Assembly (NCBI GenBank): GCA_002451215.1
Contig: DKBM01000128.1
Location: 1 to 25,087, forward strand
Direction: 5' to 3'
Source: SM1-46 sp002451215
GTDB taxonomy: Bacteria; Pseudomonadota; Gammaproteobacteria; Acidiferrobacterales; Sulfurifustaceae
DNA: 25,087 nucleotides
The position numbers and the translations under genes were made by a program. Within the stretch, counting starts at the first letter, position 1. Each line of letters begins with the position of its first letter. Shown piece by piece: positions 23,507 to 25,087 of the stretch. The notes beneath the pieces are model-generated. The model was not told the DNA's origin. It saw only the letters and a list, made by a program, of their open reading frames with translations, and ran no database searches.

Positions 23507-25087
23507 TCACGCGGCACCACCCGGGCGCATGGTGCCTCCCAACGCCGGCGCGCCACCGCCACGCGTAAACACATGCGCGAGATATTCCGGGGGCTCGATG
23601 CCGAGCAACTGATAGAGATTGGTGAGGTGCTGGCGATACAACCACTCGAAGTCGCTCACCGTGGCCTGGGGATTATAATCCCCGAACCACCAGAACCAGT
23701 CGGATCCTTCGCATACCGCAAGTTGCTCCTCCGCGTGCGCGCGCCGTGCTGGCGCAAGCGACGGCGCGGCCGCATCAAAGGCGCGCTTGGCATCACCCAG
23801 CATGTCCCAGCCGCGGTTCTTGTCGGCATCGCCGATCCAGGTCGACAGCGTGCCGTATACCCACGAGCCCGCCACGAGCGCGCCCAGCGGCTTCGGTCCA
23901 TACGAACGCAGGTAGTCCGAAAAAGTCGTGAGCTCGATGCGCGGGTGCTCGGCAAGCCGCTGGTAAAGCGCGCGAAGGAAATAGTAGCCGTTCTCAGGAT
24001 AGTGTTCCCAGGCGTTCTCCCCATCGAGAATAATGGGCACCAGTCGATCCGGGTGCTTTCCGCAGGTGTCGGCGATTCTCTCGAGCTGCTCGACAAAATT
24101 GGCCACGGCGTCATCAGCGTGCCATGTCGCATAGGAAAAGCCGATCAGGTCGGATAGCGTGTCGTCCCGGAAGAAACAGGCCACGGATGATCCATCAAGC
24201 CGATAAGGGTGGTACATCCACGCAGCCTTGAGTCCGTGCGGCGCGTGCCCCAGATTGGCAAGGCTGTGGCGCAGCACCGACTCGCCGGTAGCGAGCCACT
24301 GGCACCCCAGTTTCGAAAACAGCCGCACGGTTTGTTCGCTCAGAGCGCCTTCCGACGGCCAACAGCCCCCAGGCCGAAACCCGAAATGTTGCTCGAATAT
24401 TGCGAAGCCCCGCTCGATGTGCCAACGCGCGCGTTCCTCGCCCCCGGGATAGCGCTCGAGCAGCGGCAGTGGCGCCTCGGGCATCGCCTCGCGAGCGCAA
24501 CGGAGATCGACGAGCAGCGGGACGATAGGATGGGCGTACGGAGTGGTTGAAAGCTCGATCTGGCCCCTTGCTGCGAGCCGGGCGTAGCGTGGCACGACGT
24601 CGGCAAGCAGTCCCCCGATGATCTCCAGCAGTTCGCGCCGCTCATGCACCGTGTACTGGGCCCCCTTCTCCATCAGTCGGCGCACACGCAGGTCACTGCG
24701 TCGCACCGTCTCACCGAGCCATGCGAGGTGGTACCAGACCAGAAGATCGACCAGAAACTGATCAGCGACGTAGGACGCAAACGCTGCGTCCCGCAAGAAT
24801 ATCTCGGCGACTGAGGTGAGGCGCTGGTAGGCGGGAAAACGCTCGATCACGCGCACCGCGTTGGCCTGCAGACAGGCCTTTACCAGCAGTCGACGCTCCT
24901 CGATGTCTTCCGGCTGAGCGGGCTGTGCAAGAGCCGCAAGCAGTGGGTCGCGGATCGAGACGCTGTTACGCAGGAACCCGTCCACCTGACGGGCATAGTC
25001 GGCCAGCTGCTCGAGCAGCAGCGGTGCAAAGTTGACGACCGCCCGCGCGCCCGGTACCGCCTCGAGGTGCGCGGCCATGTCGACATA
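23507..25087 (-). CDS. GH57 family glycoside hydrolase (alpha-amylase / glucanotransferase-like), 5' end beyond window
   Basis: A large GH57-type (PF03065) enzyme expected to act on alpha-glucans. About 526 residues are visible; the frame stays open to the window edge (YVDMAAHLEAVPGARAVVNF), and the N-terminal HQP motif expected in this family must lie outside. Visible family motifs are GQIELSTTPYAHPIVPLL, GCWPSEGALSEQTVRL (probable catalytic glutamate region), and LDGENAWEHYPENGYYFLRAL (probable catalytic aspartate). A C-terminal region ending in GSDWFWWFGDYN and DFEWLYRQHLTNLY is seen in GH57 proteins linked to glycogen genes. It is upstream of malQ and convergent with glgP, so a role in glycogen or maltodextrin breakdown or remodelling is likely. 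The exact specificity cannot be told. Confidence 0.9.
   Translation of the reverse strand, partial: YVDMAAHLEAVPGARAVVNFAPLLLEQLADYARQVDGFLRNSVSIRDPLLAALAQPAQPEDIEERRLLVKACLQANAVRVIERFPAYQRLTSVAEIFLRDAAFASYVADQFLVDLLVWYHLAWLGETVRRSDLRVRRLMEKGAQYTVHERRELLEIIGGLLADVVPRYARLAARGQIELSTTPYAHPIVPLLVDLRCAREAMPEAPLPLLERYPGGEERARWHIERGFAIFEQHFGFRPGGCWPSEGALSEQTVRLFSKLGCQWLATGESVLRHSLANLGHAPHGLKAAWMYHPYRLDGSSVACFFRDDTLSDLIGFSYATWHADDAVANFVEQLERIADTCGKHPDRLVPIILDGENAWEHYPENGYYFLRALYQRLAEHPRIELTTFSDYLRSYGPKPLGALVAGSWVYGTLSTWIGDADKNRGWDMLGDAKRAFDAAAPSLAPARRAHAEEQLAVCEGSDWFWWFGDYNPQATVSDFEWLYRQHLTNLYQLLGIEPPEYLAHVFTRGGGAPALGGTMRPGGAA

Overview
This window looks like a draft-assembly contig from a high-GC gammaproteobacterium. 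The gene orders glyA-nrdR-ribD-ribE, ribBA-ribH-nusB-thiL and queA-tgt-yajC-secD-secF are classic for that class. The glycogen enzymes (Thermus-type glucan phosphorylase, MalQ, GH57) suggest a relative of the sulfur-oxidising Chromatiales or Acidiferrobacterales; that placement is inferred. Three two-base N runs (12008-12009, 21867-21868, 23190-23191) each interrupt a gene and behave like assembly gaps of unknown length, not like mutations.

Layout. Positions 1-3516 (minus) hold the distal half of a riboflavin/housekeeping operon: ribBA, ribH, nusB, thiL and the start of purT, tightly packed. Positions 3748-5651 (plus) hold a transmembrane Ser/Thr protein kinase and a small lipoprotein. Positions 5661-9318 (minus) hold the proximal half: glyA, nrdR, ribD, ribE. 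The kinase/lipoprotein pair therefore sits inside what is usually one continuous rib cluster. Positions 9522-11782 (plus) hold a membrane-bound diguanylate cyclase coupled by a 4-nt overlap to a PhnD-like periplasmic binding protein. Positions 11807-13855 (minus) hold a polytopic membrane protein and a von Willebrand A (vWA) lipoprotein. Positions 13976-19535 (minus) hold queA, tgt, yajC, secD, secF. Positions 19699-25087 hold a polyglucan module: a plus-strand alpha-glucan phosphorylase converging on minus-strand malQ and a GH57 enzyme that runs off the window.

How the parts work together. RibD, RibE, RibBA and RibH supply most riboflavin steps, but the GTP cyclohydrolase II half of RibBA has lost its zinc cysteines, so that first step must be encoded elsewhere. 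NrdR, GlyA, NusB, ThiL and PurT are one-carbon, nucleotide, transcription and cofactor housekeeping. QueA and Tgt make queuosine in tRNA, and YajC-SecDF is the translocon accessory complex. The accessory interest is in three envelope or signalling pairs: kinase + lipoprotein, cyclase + binding protein, and polytopic membrane protein + vWA lipoprotein. No tRNA, rRNA, CRISPR array, insertion sequence or phage gene was seen, and there is no gene-free stretch longer than about 230 bases.
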